A stretch of 64,000 bases of DNA from Microbacterium enclense (GCF_004022425.1 NZ_RBZY01000007.1:10441-74440); one strand, 5' to 3'; positions 25,451 to 34,832 are shown, counted from the stretch's first letter. Notes: a model not told the origin generated them from the sequence alone. Translations and numbers: made by a program.

Positions 25451-26458
25451 ATGATTCAGACCGTTCTCGGCCCCGTCGAGCCGGCCCAGCTCGGGCGCAC
25501 ATCGACGAACGAGCATCTGCTCGCCGACTCGCGGCACCTGCGGCGACCGCTGCGCGGCGGCGAGTGGTGGGACGGCGACGTCCGACCCGAGAACCTCGGC
25601 GACCTGCGCTGGAACTGGCTGGCCTCGGCCGACAACCTCCACCTGGATTCCGCCGACGTCGCCGTCGACGAACTCGCCCGGGCTCACGCCGACGGGCTCC
25701 GGGCGGTCGTCGAAGCCACGTCGGTCGGGATGGGACCCGACCCCTCGCGGCTGCCCGACATCGCGCGGCGGGCCGGAATGCACGTCGTCGCGGCCTTCGG
25801 CAGCTACATCGACAAGACGCTGCCCGAGAGCTGGAAACAGCAGAGCGACGACGACATGCGGGCGGTCTTCTCGCGCGCGCTGTCGGAGTCGATCCCGGGC
25901 AGCACGGTGCGTGCGGGTCTTCTGGGACTGATGGGAACGAGCGCCGACATCACGCTCGCGGAGGAACGCGCGCTGCGGGCCGCCGGATCCGCCGCCGCCG
26001 AAGCCGGGTGCGCCGTCTCGATCCGCCTCGACGCGGCAGCCCGCCGCGGGCCGGAGGTGGCGGCGTTGTTGGCATCCGAGGGGCTGGACCCGCGCCGCAT
26101 CCTGTTCTGCAACATCGACAAGGTGATGGATGCCGCCTACGTGCACGACATCGTCGACACCGGCGCGGTCGTCGAGTTCGCCTTCGGGAGCGAGAACTAC
26201 TTCGCCGACGGGGCGCGGGATGCCACCGACGGCGAGCGCATCGCATTCCTCCTCGCGCTGTGCGAGGCGCGGCCGGAGGCGCGCATCACCCTGTCGTCCT
26301 CGGTGTGGACCAAGGGACAGCTCGCCCGTCACGGCGGGATGGGCTACGGCCACGTCGTGCGACGCGTCGTGCCCGTTCTCGAGCGAGCCGGTGTGCCCTC
26401 GTCCCGTCTCGAGCGCATGCTCGTGACCGAACCCGCCGAGCTGCTCGACCGCGGCTGA
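25451..26458 (+). CDS. Phosphotriesterase-family protein with most metal ligands replaced
   Basis: A 335-aa TIM-barrel protein that aligns along its whole length with phosphotriesterase-homology proteins such as E. coli Php. The metal ligands are not kept: HxH is NEH (Asn20, His22), the bridging Lys is Arg154 (STVRAGLLGL), the two barrel His are Arg192 (SIRLD) and Asn221 (CNIDKV), and the last Asp is Ser284 (LSSSVW). Surrounding family residues, such as GGMGYGHVVRRVVPVL, are intact, so the change looks selected rather than decay. It stands alone, divergent from the amidohydrolase operon, under operator pair B. Confidence 0.83.
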   Translation: MIQTVLGPVEPAQLGRTSTNEHLLADSRHLRRPLRGGEWWDGDVRPENLGDLRWNWLASADNLHLDSADVAVDELARAHADGLRAVVEATSVGMGPDPSRLPDIARRAGMHVVAAFGSYIDKTLPESWKQQSDDDMRAVFSRALSESIPGSTVRAGLLGLMGTSADITLAEERALRAAGSAAAEAGCAVSIRLDAAARRGPEVAALLASEGLDPRRILFCNIDKVMDAAYVHDIVDTGAVVEFAFGSENYFADGARDATDGERIAFLLALCEARPEARITLSSSVWTKGQLARHGGMGYGHVVRRVVPVLERAGVPSSRLERMLVTEPAELLDRG

Positions 26459-26570
26459 GGCACCGCCCCGGCTTCCCGGCATCCGCGGACACGGCGGCGG
26501 AACGGGGTGGAGCTGGAGCACGTGCCCATGCTCGCCCGCCTGTGTTGCGGGACTGTTTCGATCTGCGCTC

Positions 26571-26605
26571 CTCCGGGCGTCCTCCCGGCGGGAGAACGCC
26601 CGGAG
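26571..26605. terminator. Bidirectional terminator between convergent genes
   Basis: CTCCGGGCGT (26571-26580) pairs with ACGCCCGGAG (26596-26605). It lies between the phosphotriesterase-like stop and the amidase stop. The rest of 26459-26609 shows no gene. Confidence 0.7.
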
Positions 26606-26609
26606 CCTG

Positions 26610-28037
26610 TCAGGCGGGGAGAGACGTGGGGACCGCGCCGACGTGTCCCAGCACGTCTTCGAGCGCCGCCCCCAGGGCGAGCAGCCCCGCGTCGCCGCGT
26701 GAAGGCCCGACGATCTGCATTCCCACGGGGAGGCCGGCGCCGGTGAAGCCGGCCGGGGTGGCCAGGACGGGGTGCCCCGTCACCGTCAGGCGGCACGCGG
26801 CCCGCTGCCAGAGGAAGTAGCGCTCGAAGACCGTGCCATCGACCTCGGCGACCCACTCCACCTCGGCGGGTGGCGCGGCGACCGGGGCCGCGGGGAAGAC
26901 GATGCCGTCCAGTCCCTGCAACGCCGCGGCGGTGCGGCGGAAGATCACGGTGCGGTGCGCCAGTGCCGCCGCGTAGACGTCGGCGGTCAGGGCGCGCCCC
27001 TCGGCCACGTTGCGGAGGTAGTCGTCGCGGAATCCGGCCCGTCCCTCGTCGAAGCGAGCCTTGCCGTCCGCCCCGAAGTTGAACATCTCGATGGCCTGCC
27101 AGCACTCGTCGGCACCCTCGAAGTCGGGTTCGATATCGACGAATTCGACACCGGCGGACTCGAGCACCCGCCGCGCCTCGCGGAGAACGGCGCGGACCTC
27201 CGGATCGATCGGGAGTCCCCCGACGTCGTCGCTCCACCCGAGGCGGAGCGAGCTCGGGTCGCGCTCGGGCAGCTCCAGGAACACCGCGGGGTCGTCGACC
27301 CACGACAGCGGGGCTCGGTCGTCGCGGCCGGTGATCCCGCTGAGCAGACGCGCCGCGTCGCGCGAGTCGCGCGCCATCGGACCGAGCACCCCGTGCGGGT
27401 CCCATCCGTTCCCGGTTCGCGCACTGGGCACGGTTCCGGGGGTGGGGCGCAGGCCCACGATGTTGCAGAGCGAAGCCGGGTAGCGGATGCTCCCGCCGCT
27501 GTCCGACCCGTCGGCGATCGGCAGCATGCCGGCGGCGAGAGCCGCGCCCGCACCTCCGCTGGATCCGCCGGCGTGGCGGCTGAGGTCCCACGGGTTGCGA
27601 CACACGCCGCGGACGGGGTTGAACGTCAAGGTCCCGAGCCCCGCCTCAGGGGTGTTGGTCTTGCCGATGATGAGGGCGCCCGCGCGGCGCAGATTCGCCG
27701 CCAGCAGACTGTCCTGCGATGCGGGACCCGCGTCGCGGTACGCTTCCGACCCGTGCGAGGTGGGGAGCCCCGCGACGTCGATGAGATCCTTCACCCCGGT
27801 CGGAAGGCCGTGCAGCGGACCGAGCCGGTCGCCGCGAGCGACGGCCCGATCGGCCTCACGGGCCATCTCCAGCGCGTCGCGCTCGGAGACGAGAGAGACG
27901 AAGGCGGCCACGTCGCCCTCCACCTCGGCGATGCGGTCGAGGTGCACCCGCATGACCTCCTCCGCAGAGATCTCGCCCCCGGCGATGCCTTCGGCCAGCG
28001 CCGTCGCGCTCCATCGATAGAGCGGAATCTCGCTCAT
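26610..28037 (-). CDS. Amidase-signature family amidase
   Basis: A 475-aa amidase with the Ser-cisSer-Lys triad at Lys83 (GVKDLIDV), Ser159 (AGGSSGG) and Ser183 (SDSGGSIR). Length and layout fit broad-specificity amidases and 6-aminohexanoate-cyclic-dimer hydrolase relatives. It is last in the long operon from operator pair C, overlapping the metal-dependent amidohydrolase by 4 bp, and likely cleaves a carboxamide or gamma-glutamyl-amide formed by earlier enzymes; that role is inferred. Confidence 0.88.
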   Translation of the reverse strand: MSEIPLYRWSATALAEGIAGGEISAEEVMRVHLDRIAEVEGDVAAFVSLVSERDALEMAREADRAVARGDRLGPLHGLPTGVKDLIDVAGLPTSHGSEAYRDAGPASQDSLLAANLRRAGALIIGKTNTPEAGLGTLTFNPVRGVCRNPWDLSRHAGGSSGGAGAALAAGMLPIADGSDSGGSIRYPASLCNIVGLRPTPGTVPSARTGNGWDPHGVLGPMARDSRDAARLLSGITGRDDRAPLSWVDDPAVFLELPERDPSSLRLGWSDDVGGLPIDPEVRAVLREARRVLESAGVEFVDIEPDFEGADECWQAIEMFNFGADGKARFDEGRAGFRDDYLRNVAEGRALTADVYAAALAHRTVIFRRTAAALQGLDGIVFPAAPVAAPPAEVEWVAEVDGTVFERYFLWQRAACRLTVTGHPVLATPAGFTGAGLPVGMQIVGPSRGDAGLLALGAALEDVLGHVGAVPTSLPA

Positions 28038-29374
28038 GCGGGGTCCTTTCGGTAAACGGTTCGACCGGAGACCTCCGTGCGGAGGACCGGGAGGCTGCGC
28101 AGGTCGTCGATCGCCACGGCGGTCGGATCGTCGGACCACAGCACCCAATCGGCGCACGAGCCCGGGGCGAGCACACCGCGATCGGCTTCGGCGTACGCCG
28201 CCCGGGCCGCGCCGGTCGTGTAGGCGGCGAACGCCTCGGGAAGGGTGATGGCCTCCGCGGCGTCGAGGGGGCGTTCTTCTCCCGCGATCCGCCGGGTGAC
28301 GGCCTGCCAGATGAGGTGCCGGGGGTCAAAGGCGAAGAACGGCCCGTCGGACCCGAACGCGACGGTCGCGCCGTGGTCCAGCCAGCTGCGGACGGGATTC
28401 GCCCGTTCCGCGCGGTCGCCGAGGGCGGCGCGCAGGCCCGCCCCGTTGTGCCAGATGATCGAGGGCTGGAGCGACGCGATCACGCCGGCGCCCGCGGCCT
28501 GAGCCATCGCCACCGCCGGGGTTTCGAGATAGCCGTGGATGATCTGGAACCGCAGATCCGCCACGGGTGTGCCCGCGGTGACGGCGGCATCCACCGCCAG
28601 GGCGACCGCCGCCGAGCCCACCGCGTGGGTGCCGACGCCCCACCCGTGCGCGGCGCACCAGGCGACGAGTCGGCGGTACTCGGCCTCGGGGATCCGACGC
28701 AGGCCCGTGTACCCCGAGGCGTCCCACGGACGGTCCAGCCACGCCTGACCCTTCAGCGCCTCCCCGTCGAGGTACACCTTGATGCCCCCGAGCGACAGGA
28801 CGTCGTCGCCGAATCCGGTCGCGACGCCGATGCCGGCGAGACGGGAGATCACGTCGTCGATCTCGGCGGTATCCCCGGTCGCGAGTTCGAGATAGGGCAT
28901 CGCGACCGTGCGCATGGTCAGCAGCCCGCGCCGCCGCGCCTCCCGATAGCCGCGCATCTCGTCGGGCGTCACCGCGGGGTCCACGACGGTCGTCATGCCG
29001 AGCGCGTGCAGGAGCGGCTGCACCCGCTCCAGCGCCCGGATACGGTCGCCGAACGGGGGATGCTCGGGGCCGTCGTCGTCGAAGCTCTCCCGCATCGCGA
29101 CGATGAAGCGGTCGACGTCGTCTTCCGGCTGCAGGTAGTCGAGAGCCTTGAGCCCGGCGCGCTGCATATGCATGTGGGCGTCGATGAGCCCGGGCGTGAC
29201 GACGCCGCGCAGGTCTTCCTCGCGCACGCAACCGCCCCACCGGGAACGCAGTTCCGCCGCGACCCCGACGTCTCGAACCCGCCCACCGGCGACGACGAAC
29301 GCGTCGGCTTCCGGCTCGTCGGGGGTCATGGTGACCACCCGATCGGCGCGGTAGAGCACGGCATCCATCGTCAC
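28034..29374 (-). CDS. Amidohydrolase-superfamily metal hydrolase (YtcJ/AmhX-like)
   Basis: A 446-aa TIM-barrel amidohydrolase with intact ligands: HMH in GLIDAHMHM, carbamylated-Lys candidate in GGIKVYLDGEAL, His in VGTHAVGS and IIHGYLE, Asp in AFGSDGPFF. The YLDGE element is typical of the YtcJ subgroup of exoamidases. The start may be GTG at 29374, overlapping the dehydrogenase stop as GTGA, or ATG at 29368; the former follows the operon's pattern. Probably hydrolyses an N-acyl or cyclic amide. Confidence 0.86.
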   Translation of the reverse strand: MTMDAVLYRADRVVTMTPDEPEADAFVVAGGRVRDVGVAAELRSRWGGCVREEDLRGVVTPGLIDAHMHMQRAGLKALDYLQPEDDVDRFIVAMRESFDDDGPEHPPFGDRIRALERVQPLLHALGMTTVVDPAVTPDEMRGYREARRRGLLTMRTVAMPYLELATGDTAEIDDVISRLAGIGVATGFGDDVLSLGGIKVYLDGEALKGQAWLDRPWDASGYTGLRRIPEAEYRRLVAWCAAHGWGVGTHAVGSAAVALAVDAAVTAGTPVADLRFQIIHGYLETPAVAMAQAAGAGVIASLQPSIIWHNGAGLRAALGDRAERANPVRSWLDHGATVAFGSDGPFFAFDPRHLIWQAVTRRIAGEERPLDAAEAITLPEAFAAYTTGAARAAYAEADRGVLAPGSCADWVLWSDDPTAVAIDDLRSLPVLRTEVSGRTVYRKDPA

Positions 29375-30837
29375 GCCTCCGGGATCGCGATGACGACGCT
29401 CTTGGTCTCGAGGAACCCGCGCAGGCCCTCCTCGCCGAGATCTCTTCCGAGTCCCGACTCCCCCGTGCCGCCGAACGACAGCGCCGGGTCGAAGAGGTTG
29501 TACGTGTTGATCCACACCGTCCCGGCGTCCAGTGCGGCCGCCATCCGGTGCGCCCGGCCGAGGTCGCGCGTCCACACGCCCGCCGCGAGGCCGTACGCGG
29601 TGTCGTTCGCGATGCGGATGGCATCCGCCTCGTCGTCGAAGGGGATGATGCCGACGACCGGACCGAAGATCTCCTCGCGGGCGATGCGCATGTCATTGGT
29701 GACGCCGGCGAACAGGGTCGGCTCGACGTAGTACCCCGGCTCGCGCACCCCGCCACCGGCGAGCAGCGTCGCGCCCTCGTCGACGCCCGCGCGGATGTAC
29801 CCGAGAACACGCTCGCGTTGCTCTTCGGAGACGAGCGGCCCGACCGTGATCCCTCCGTCCAGGCCGTCGCCGACCGGCACGCGACCCACGGCCGCCGTCA
29901 TCCGCTCCGTCATCTCGGCGAGGATCGACCGCTGCACGAGGAGGCGGCTCCCCGCGGTGCACATCTGCCCCGAGTGGCCGAAGGAGGCGCGCATCGCGGT
30001 GAGGACCGCGGCATCCAGGTCGGCGTCCTCGAACACGATGTTCGGGCTCTTGCCGCCGAGCTCCAGCGTCACGCGCGTGAAGTCGTCGGCGGCCGCGTGC
30101 GCGACGAGCCGACCGACCTCGGTCGAACCGGTGAAGGTGATCTTCGCGATGCCGGGGTGCGCAGTCAGGGCCGCCCCGACCGAGCCGTCGCCGGTGAGGA
30201 TGCTCACCGTGCCGGCGGGAACGCCCGCCTCCGCCAGGATGCCACCGAGCCGCAGCAGCGTGAGAGGGGTGTCCTCCGCGGGCTTGGCGACCACGGGGCA
30301 GCCCGCGGCGAGCGCCGGGGCGAGCTTGAACGCCGCGGTCATGATCGGGAAGTTCCACGGCAGGATGATCGCCACCGGGCCGACCGGTTCCTGCACCGTG
30401 TAGACGTGGTGCCCGCCGCCGTCGACCGCGACGACCGTGCCGCCGAGGCGCGAGGGCGCGCCGGCGAAGTGCCGGAATGTCCGCGCGGCCATCGCCGTGT
30501 CAGCCCGCGACCGCTCGATCGGCTTACCGTTGTCGCGCGTCTCGAGCACCGCGAGCTCTTCGAGACGCTCCTCGATGAGGTCGGCGACGCGGTTGAGGAT
30601 GCGCGCGCGCTCGAGCGGGGCGAGGCCGCGCCAGCGCCGGTCGGCGTGGGCTTCGACGGCGAGCGCGACCGCGGCGTCGACATCCGCGGCCGTGGCGTCG
30701 GCCACGGTGGTGAGCACCTCACCGGTGGCGGGGTCGATCACCGCGCGCGCGGGGCGCTCGCCGCGTGGCATCCGCTCTCCCCCGAGGAGGAACGGTTCGT
30801 ACTCCGGCAGGGCGGTGACGGTGGTGCGAAGGCTCAT
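29371..30837 (-). CDS. NAD(P)-dependent aldehyde dehydrogenase
   Basis: A 488-aa aldehyde dehydrogenase with catalytic Glu in LELGGKSPNI, catalytic Cys in FGHSGQMCTAGSR and the NAD-binding FTGSTEVGR. It resembles betaine- and gamma-glutamyl-aminobutyraldehyde dehydrogenases. The gene begins seven bases after the ligase stop. In the putrescine gamma-glutamyl route a ligase, an amine oxidase and an aldehyde dehydrogenase act in series, and this operon supplies the first and third. Confidence 0.92.
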   Translation of the reverse strand: MSLRTTVTALPEYEPFLLGGERMPRGERPARAVIDPATGEVLTTVADATAADVDAAVALAVEAHADRRWRGLAPLERARILNRVADLIEERLEELAVLETRDNGKPIERSRADTAMAARTFRHFAGAPSRLGGTVVAVDGGGHHVYTVQEPVGPVAIILPWNFPIMTAAFKLAPALAAGCPVVAKPAEDTPLTLLRLGGILAEAGVPAGTVSILTGDGSVGAALTAHPGIAKITFTGSTEVGRLVAHAAADDFTRVTLELGGKSPNIVFEDADLDAAVLTAMRASFGHSGQMCTAGSRLLVQRSILAEMTERMTAAVGRVPVGDGLDGGITVGPLVSEEQRERVLGYIRAGVDEGATLLAGGGVREPGYYVEPTLFAGVTNDMRIAREEIFGPVVGIIPFDDEADAIRIANDTAYGLAAGVWTRDLGRAHRMAAALDAGTVWINTYNLFDPALSFGGTGESGLGRDLGEEGLRGFLETKSVVIAIPEA

Positions 30838-30844
30838 GGGGTCC

Positions 30845-32374
30845 TCAGAAGATCTCGAAGTACTCGCGCTGCTCCCAATCGGAGACGTGGCGAAGGTAGC
30901 GGGCGAACTCCGCCCTCTTGATGGTCGCGTACCAGTCGACCACGACGTCGCCGAGCGCGGCCCGGAAGACGGCGTCGGCCTCGAACGCGTCGACGGCGGC
31001 GCCGAGGGATGCCGGCAGCGACGGCGCGTCCGTGCGGTACGGGTCGGTGGTCGGCGCGGGCGGGATGAGACCCTGGTCGATGCCGTCGACGCCGCTGATC
31101 AGCTGCGACGCGATGTAGAGGTACGGGTTGGCCGCGGGCTCGCCCGAGCGGTTCTCGAGGCGCGTCGCCGGGTCGCCGACGCCACCGACCGCGCGCACCA
31201 TCGCCCCCTTGTTGTCGATGCCCCACGCGATGCGGTCGGGCGCGAGGGAGTTCGGCTGGTAGCGCTTGTATCCGTTGACCGTCGGGGTCGTGAAGACCGC
31301 CGCGGCACCGGCGTGCGCGAGCAGGCCGCCGAGGTACGCCGAGCCGAGCAGCGACAGCGTCGTGCCGGGAGCGTCAGGCATGAACGCGCCGCGTCCGGTC
31401 GCCCGCTCGGTGAGCGATTGGTGCAGGTGCCACCCGGTGGACGCGCCCTCGGCCCCCTGGGGGCGCGACATGAAGGTCGCGTGGTAGCCGAGGCCCGCGG
31501 CGATGCGTCGGACCGCTGTGCGGCACAGGACGATGGCATCCGCGATCTCGGCGGCGGAACCTGCCTCCATCGTGATCTCGAACTGGCTGGGGCCGAACTC
31601 CAGCTCGATCGAGCGCAGCGGCAGGTCGAGGAGCGTGAGCCCGCGGTACAGCGCGTCGACGAGGGGCTGCATGCGGTCGAGCCCCTCCTCGAGGAGCAGC
31701 TGCGATCCGCGCGTGGTCGGGGCGGTGAGAGATGCGGCGCCCGGACGACCGGGCGCACCGACATGCTCGGTGCCGAGGGCGGCATCCTCGGCACGGAAGA
31801 CGTGGAACTCCAGCTCGGCGCCGACGGTCATGTCGTAGCCGCGCGAGGCGAGCGTGGTCAGCTCGTTGCGGAGAATCGTCCGGGTGCAGAACGGCACGGG
31901 GCTGCCGTCGGGGAAGTGCAGGTCGCACAGGAGCCAGGCGGTCCCCGGCGCCCACGGCAGCACGCGGAACGTGGTGGGGTCGGGCACGAGCACGATGTCG
32001 CCCGCGCCGCTGAACCCGGTGATTCCGACGCCCGTCTCGGCGCTGAACACCGAGAAGACCGACTGGCCCGACGTGTCCTTCAGCAGCAGCGAACTCGGCG
32101 CGGTGACGCCCGACCGCAGCGCCGCCGCGAGACCCCCGCGCGCGATGGTCTTCCCGCGCAGGATGCCGTGCTGGTCGACGAACGAGAAGCGCACCATGTC
32201 GATGCCGAGCTCGTCCACGACGCGGCGCATCTGACCGGCCGCGGCGTACTTCGCCTCGCTCCACAGCCCGTGGCGGTGAACGAAACCCTCGCGGTCGGCC
32301 GCGAGCATCGGGCGGGCGGAGATGCCGCCACCGCTCTCCGAGACGGGGCGCTCGTCGACGTTGCGCTCACGCAT
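30845..32374 (-). CDS. Glutamine synthetase-like gamma-glutamyl-amine ligase
   Basis: A 509-aa member of the GS catalytic family (GlnT/PuuA/IpuC/AtdA1 type). The N-terminal beta-grasp part has VRFSFVDQHGILRGKTI, the catalytic domain ELEFHVF, the Glu-rich SIELEFGPSQFEITM, HLHQSL and NSLAPDRIAWGIDNKG. Such enzymes use ATP to join glutamate to an amine through an amide. It overlaps the Rieske oxygenase gene by 8 bp, so it and the oxygenase are probably made together, as gamma-glutamylanilide synthase is with aniline dioxygenase. The amine is unknown. Confidence 0.88.
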   Translation of the reverse strand: MRERNVDERPVSESGGGISARPMLAADREGFVHRHGLWSEAKYAAAGQMRRVVDELGIDMVRFSFVDQHGILRGKTIARGGLAAALRSGVTAPSSLLLKDTSGQSVFSVFSAETGVGITGFSGAGDIVLVPDPTTFRVLPWAPGTAWLLCDLHFPDGSPVPFCTRTILRNELTTLASRGYDMTVGAELEFHVFRAEDAALGTEHVGAPGRPGAASLTAPTTRGSQLLLEEGLDRMQPLVDALYRGLTLLDLPLRSIELEFGPSQFEITMEAGSAAEIADAIVLCRTAVRRIAAGLGYHATFMSRPQGAEGASTGWHLHQSLTERATGRGAFMPDAPGTTLSLLGSAYLGGLLAHAGAAAVFTTPTVNGYKRYQPNSLAPDRIAWGIDNKGAMVRAVGGVGDPATRLENRSGEPAANPYLYIASQLISGVDGIDQGLIPPAPTTDPYRTDAPSLPASLGAAVDAFEADAVFRAALGDVVVDWYATIKRAEFARYLRHVSDWEQREYFEIF

Positions 32375-33704
32375 CGACGGTCTCCTCGGCGGTCGCCTTC
32401 GGGGCGGCCCACGGCGAAGCGGAGCGACGCTCCTGCTCGCGCTGCACCCAGCGCTCCTGCCACGCGTCGTTGGCCGAGATCGTGTCCATCGCGAGGGGGC
32501 CGGTCAGCTTCGCGGCCTCCTCGGCACTCACGGGGTGCGAGGGCGTCTGCCCGCCCGCCGCGAAGGAGTCGATCGCGCGGAGCAGCAGGCGCCGGTTGGC
32601 CGTGACGGCGCGATCCGAGACGCCGAGGCGCTCGACCGTCCGATCCTGGATCGGGCCCATGCTCTCGACGGCCCACTGGTCGTGGACGTTGATGTCGAGC
32701 CCCATGCCCGTGTAGGTGAGGTCTTTCTGCTCCTGCGGGTCGAACCCCCAGTTGTTGTCGCGGTTGCGGATCGGCCGATAGTCGGGCAGCGTGACGCCCT
32801 CGAGCCGCTGCTGCAGCAGGGTGTCTTTGTCGGTGACCTCGGCGAAGTCGTACCAGATCATGTACCAGTAGTGATGCTCGTCATCGATCGGCACGTGCCA
32901 CTGCGTGAACACCTTGGTGTTGCCGAAGGGCACGACGAAGGCGTTGGGGAACATGAGGTTCGTGACGCGCACGTGCTTGATGTCGTCGGTGAGCTGGCGC
33001 AGCGCGAAGACGCGGAGACCGTGCTCGGCGCTCTCGACCTCGATGTCGGGGCGGTAGCTCTCGCCCACGAGCATCGAGAGCTTCTTGCCGGTGCCCTCGA
33101 CCTCCTCGGCGAACTGCTGCCCGTACATCTCGCGGGGGTCTTCCTGGATGAAGCGGTGAAGGAACGACACGTGGCTCGGGTCGATGCCGCCCTCCAGGCC
33201 CTGCAGCCAGTTGCAGTCCCACAGGCCCTTGAAGGCGAACGTGTACTCCTCGGGTGCGACGAAGCAGTCGTAGTCGGGGAACGGCGGCGGGTCGCCCGCG
33301 CCCATGTAGGTGAAGATGATGCCGTTCTTCTCCACGCACGGGTAGTTGGCGATACGGATCTTGCCGAGGAACTGGCTGTGCTCGGGCTCGGCCGGCTGCT
33401 CGACGCACTTGCCCTCGCCGTTGTAGAGCCACCCGTGATAGAGGCACCGGATGCCGTCCTCCTCGAGGCGGCCGTACGACAGGTCGACGCCGCGGTGGGC
33501 GCAGTACCGGCTGATGAGACCCCACCCCTCGCGCTTCTTGAACAGCACGAGGTCTTCGCTCATGATGCGGACGGCCTTCACCGGCCGCTCCCCCGGCATC
33601 TCCGACACGAGCGCGGCGGGCTGCCAGTACGAGCGCAGGAGGTTCCCGAGCGGAGTGCCGGGACCGGACCGGGTGATCTTCTCGTTGTCTTCCTGCTTCA
33701 GCAT
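32367..33704 (-). CDS. Rieske non-haem iron oxygenase, phthalate-dioxygenase type
   Basis: A 445-aa terminal oxygenase. The Rieske cluster ligands are Cys68/His70 (CAHRG) and Cys87/His90 (CLYHGW), and the mononuclear iron site is in GGIDPSHVSFLHR near residue 180. The domain order and length match the homomeric phthalate 4,5-dioxygenase/phenoxybenzoate dioxygenase class, which has no beta subunit and takes electrons from a phthalate-type reductase, encoded immediately upstream. Such enzymes hydroxylate, demethylate or dealkylate aromatic and heterocyclic rings. ATG at 33704 has GAGAGG upstream. Confidence 0.92.
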   Translation of the reverse strand: MLKQEDNEKITRSGPGTPLGNLLRSYWQPAALVSEMPGERPVKAVRIMSEDLVLFKKREGWGLISRYCAHRGVDLSYGRLEEDGIRCLYHGWLYNGEGKCVEQPAEPEHSQFLGKIRIANYPCVEKNGIIFTYMGAGDPPPFPDYDCFVAPEEYTFAFKGLWDCNWLQGLEGGIDPSHVSFLHRFIQEDPREMYGQQFAEEVEGTGKKLSMLVGESYRPDIEVESAEHGLRVFALRQLTDDIKHVRVTNLMFPNAFVVPFGNTKVFTQWHVPIDDEHHYWYMIWYDFAEVTDKDTLLQQRLEGVTLPDYRPIRNRDNNWGFDPQEQKDLTYTGMGLDINVHDQWAVESMGPIQDRTVERLGVSDRAVTANRRLLLRAIDSFAAGGQTPSHPVSAEEAAKLTGPLAMDTISANDAWQERWVQREQERRSASPWAAPKATAEETVDA

Positions 33705-33742
33705 CGCCGTTGCCTCTCGTCGTCGGTGGGTGTGTGAGGCCC

Positions 33743-34690
33743 TCAGGCCTGAAGAACCAGGACGGGGCACGCCGAGCGCGAGACGCACACCATCATGCAG
33801 TCGTTCGCGGCACGCTCCTGGGCCGTCAAGACGAAGTCGCGGTGCTCGACCTCGCCCTCGAGCACGCCCGTCTCGCAGCTGCCGCAGATGCCCTCTTCGC
33901 AGTCGGAGAGCACGTCGACACCCGCTTCGCGGATGACCTCGAGCACGCTCTGCTCGGGTTCGACGGTCAGCTCGACGCCCGTGAGCGCGAGGCGCACCGA
34001 GAACGGCCCGCCCGGCTCGTACTCCACGACGGGCGCGGTGAAGTACTCCAGGTGCAGACGACCGGATGCCTCGGGCACCAGGCGCGTGACCTCTTCGAGC
34101 ATCCGCGCGGGACCGCACGCGTACACCGCGGCACTCGGGTGCGCCGCGAACTCGGCCTCGAGGTCGGCACGCACGCCCTCGTCGCGGGCGACGACGTCGA
34201 CGGCTCCCCCGGGGATCGCGGCGAGGTCGTCGAGGAATGCCATGCGGGTGCGGGAGGCACCGAGGTACAGCACCCGCCACGGCACGCCCGCCGCGGCGGC
34301 GGCGCGCACCATGGGCAGAACCGGCGTGATGCCGATGCCGCCCGCGAGGAACAGGTACTCGTCGGCGGGGTCGAGACCGAAGTGGTTGCGCGGTCCGCGG
34401 AGCGTCACGACGTCGCCCGGGCGCAGCCGCTCGTGCACGGCGCGGGAACCGCCGCGGCTCTGCTCCTCGCGGAGGACCGCGATGCGGTACCGCGCCGAGC
34501 CCGGCTCGCCGCACAGCGAGTACTGGCGGACCGGAGCACCGGCGAGCGCCAGGTCGATGTGGGCACCGGGCGTCCACTCGGGAAGCGGACCATCGACGCC
34601 CTCGAGTTCCACCGAAATCACGTCGGCGGTCTCGAGCGTCAAGGAGCGCACTCGGGCGCGGCGCTCGGTGGCATCCTCTCGACTCGTCAT
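33743..34690 (-). CDS. Phthalate-dioxygenase-reductase-type flavin/iron-sulfur reductase
   Basis: A 315-aa single-chain reductase: FMN-binding barrel (residues about 10-105, RQYSLCGEP), NAD-binding domain (LAGGIGITPVLPM) and a C-terminal plant-type [2Fe-2S] domain with Cys in SDCEEGICGSCETGV. It passes electrons from NADH to the adjacent Rieske oxygenase. It is first in the leftward operon; the ATG at 34690 is four bases from the nearest GGATCC core, so the operator's AGGA can act as ribosome binding site, as at the cupin gene. Confidence 0.92.
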   Translation of the reverse strand: MTSREDATERRARVRSLTLETADVISVELEGVDGPLPEWTPGAHIDLALAGAPVRQYSLCGEPGSARYRIAVLREEQSRGGSRAVHERLRPGDVVTLRGPRNHFGLDPADEYLFLAGGIGITPVLPMVRAAAAAGVPWRVLYLGASRTRMAFLDDLAAIPGGAVDVVARDEGVRADLEAEFAAHPSAAVYACGPARMLEEVTRLVPEASGRLHLEYFTAPVVEYEPGGPFSVRLALTGVELTVEPEQSVLEVIREAGVDVLSDCEEGICGSCETGVLEGEVEHRDFVLTAQERAANDCMMVCVSRSACPVLVLQA

Positions 34691-34691
34691 G

Positions 34692-34724
34692 TTTGGATCC
34701 TAACAGATACAGATTGGATCCCGA
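34692..34724. promoter_or_regulatory. GGATCC operator pair C
   Basis: Cores at 34695-34700 (TTTGGATCCTAA) and 34716-34721 (ATTGGATCC) are 21 bp apart, between the reductase start and the divergent gntR gene. Placement beside gntR makes that regulator the prime candidate to bind all five pairs. Confidence 0.82.
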
Positions 34725-34782
34725 ATGCTTGGTCTGGGAGCCACATACTCGTGAATTGCGTGGCATCGCGAATGCGGTCTGC

Positions 34783-34788
34783 TAGGTT
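34783..34788 (+). promoter_or_regulatory. -10-like element of gntR
   Basis: TAGGTT lies 44 bases before the chosen ATG and eight bases before an in-frame GTG at 34797, so a leaderless start there is an alternative. Confidence 0.4.
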
Positions 34789-34832
34789 CACACCTCGTGG
34801 GATCGCGACCACGACCGACCGAGAGGGGCATC

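Noticed and set aside
30845-34690. Aniline dioxygenase (AtdA) cluster
   Set aside because: The Rieske enzyme is of the homomeric phthalate type with no beta subunit, and no class I glutamine amidotransferase like AtdA2 is present.
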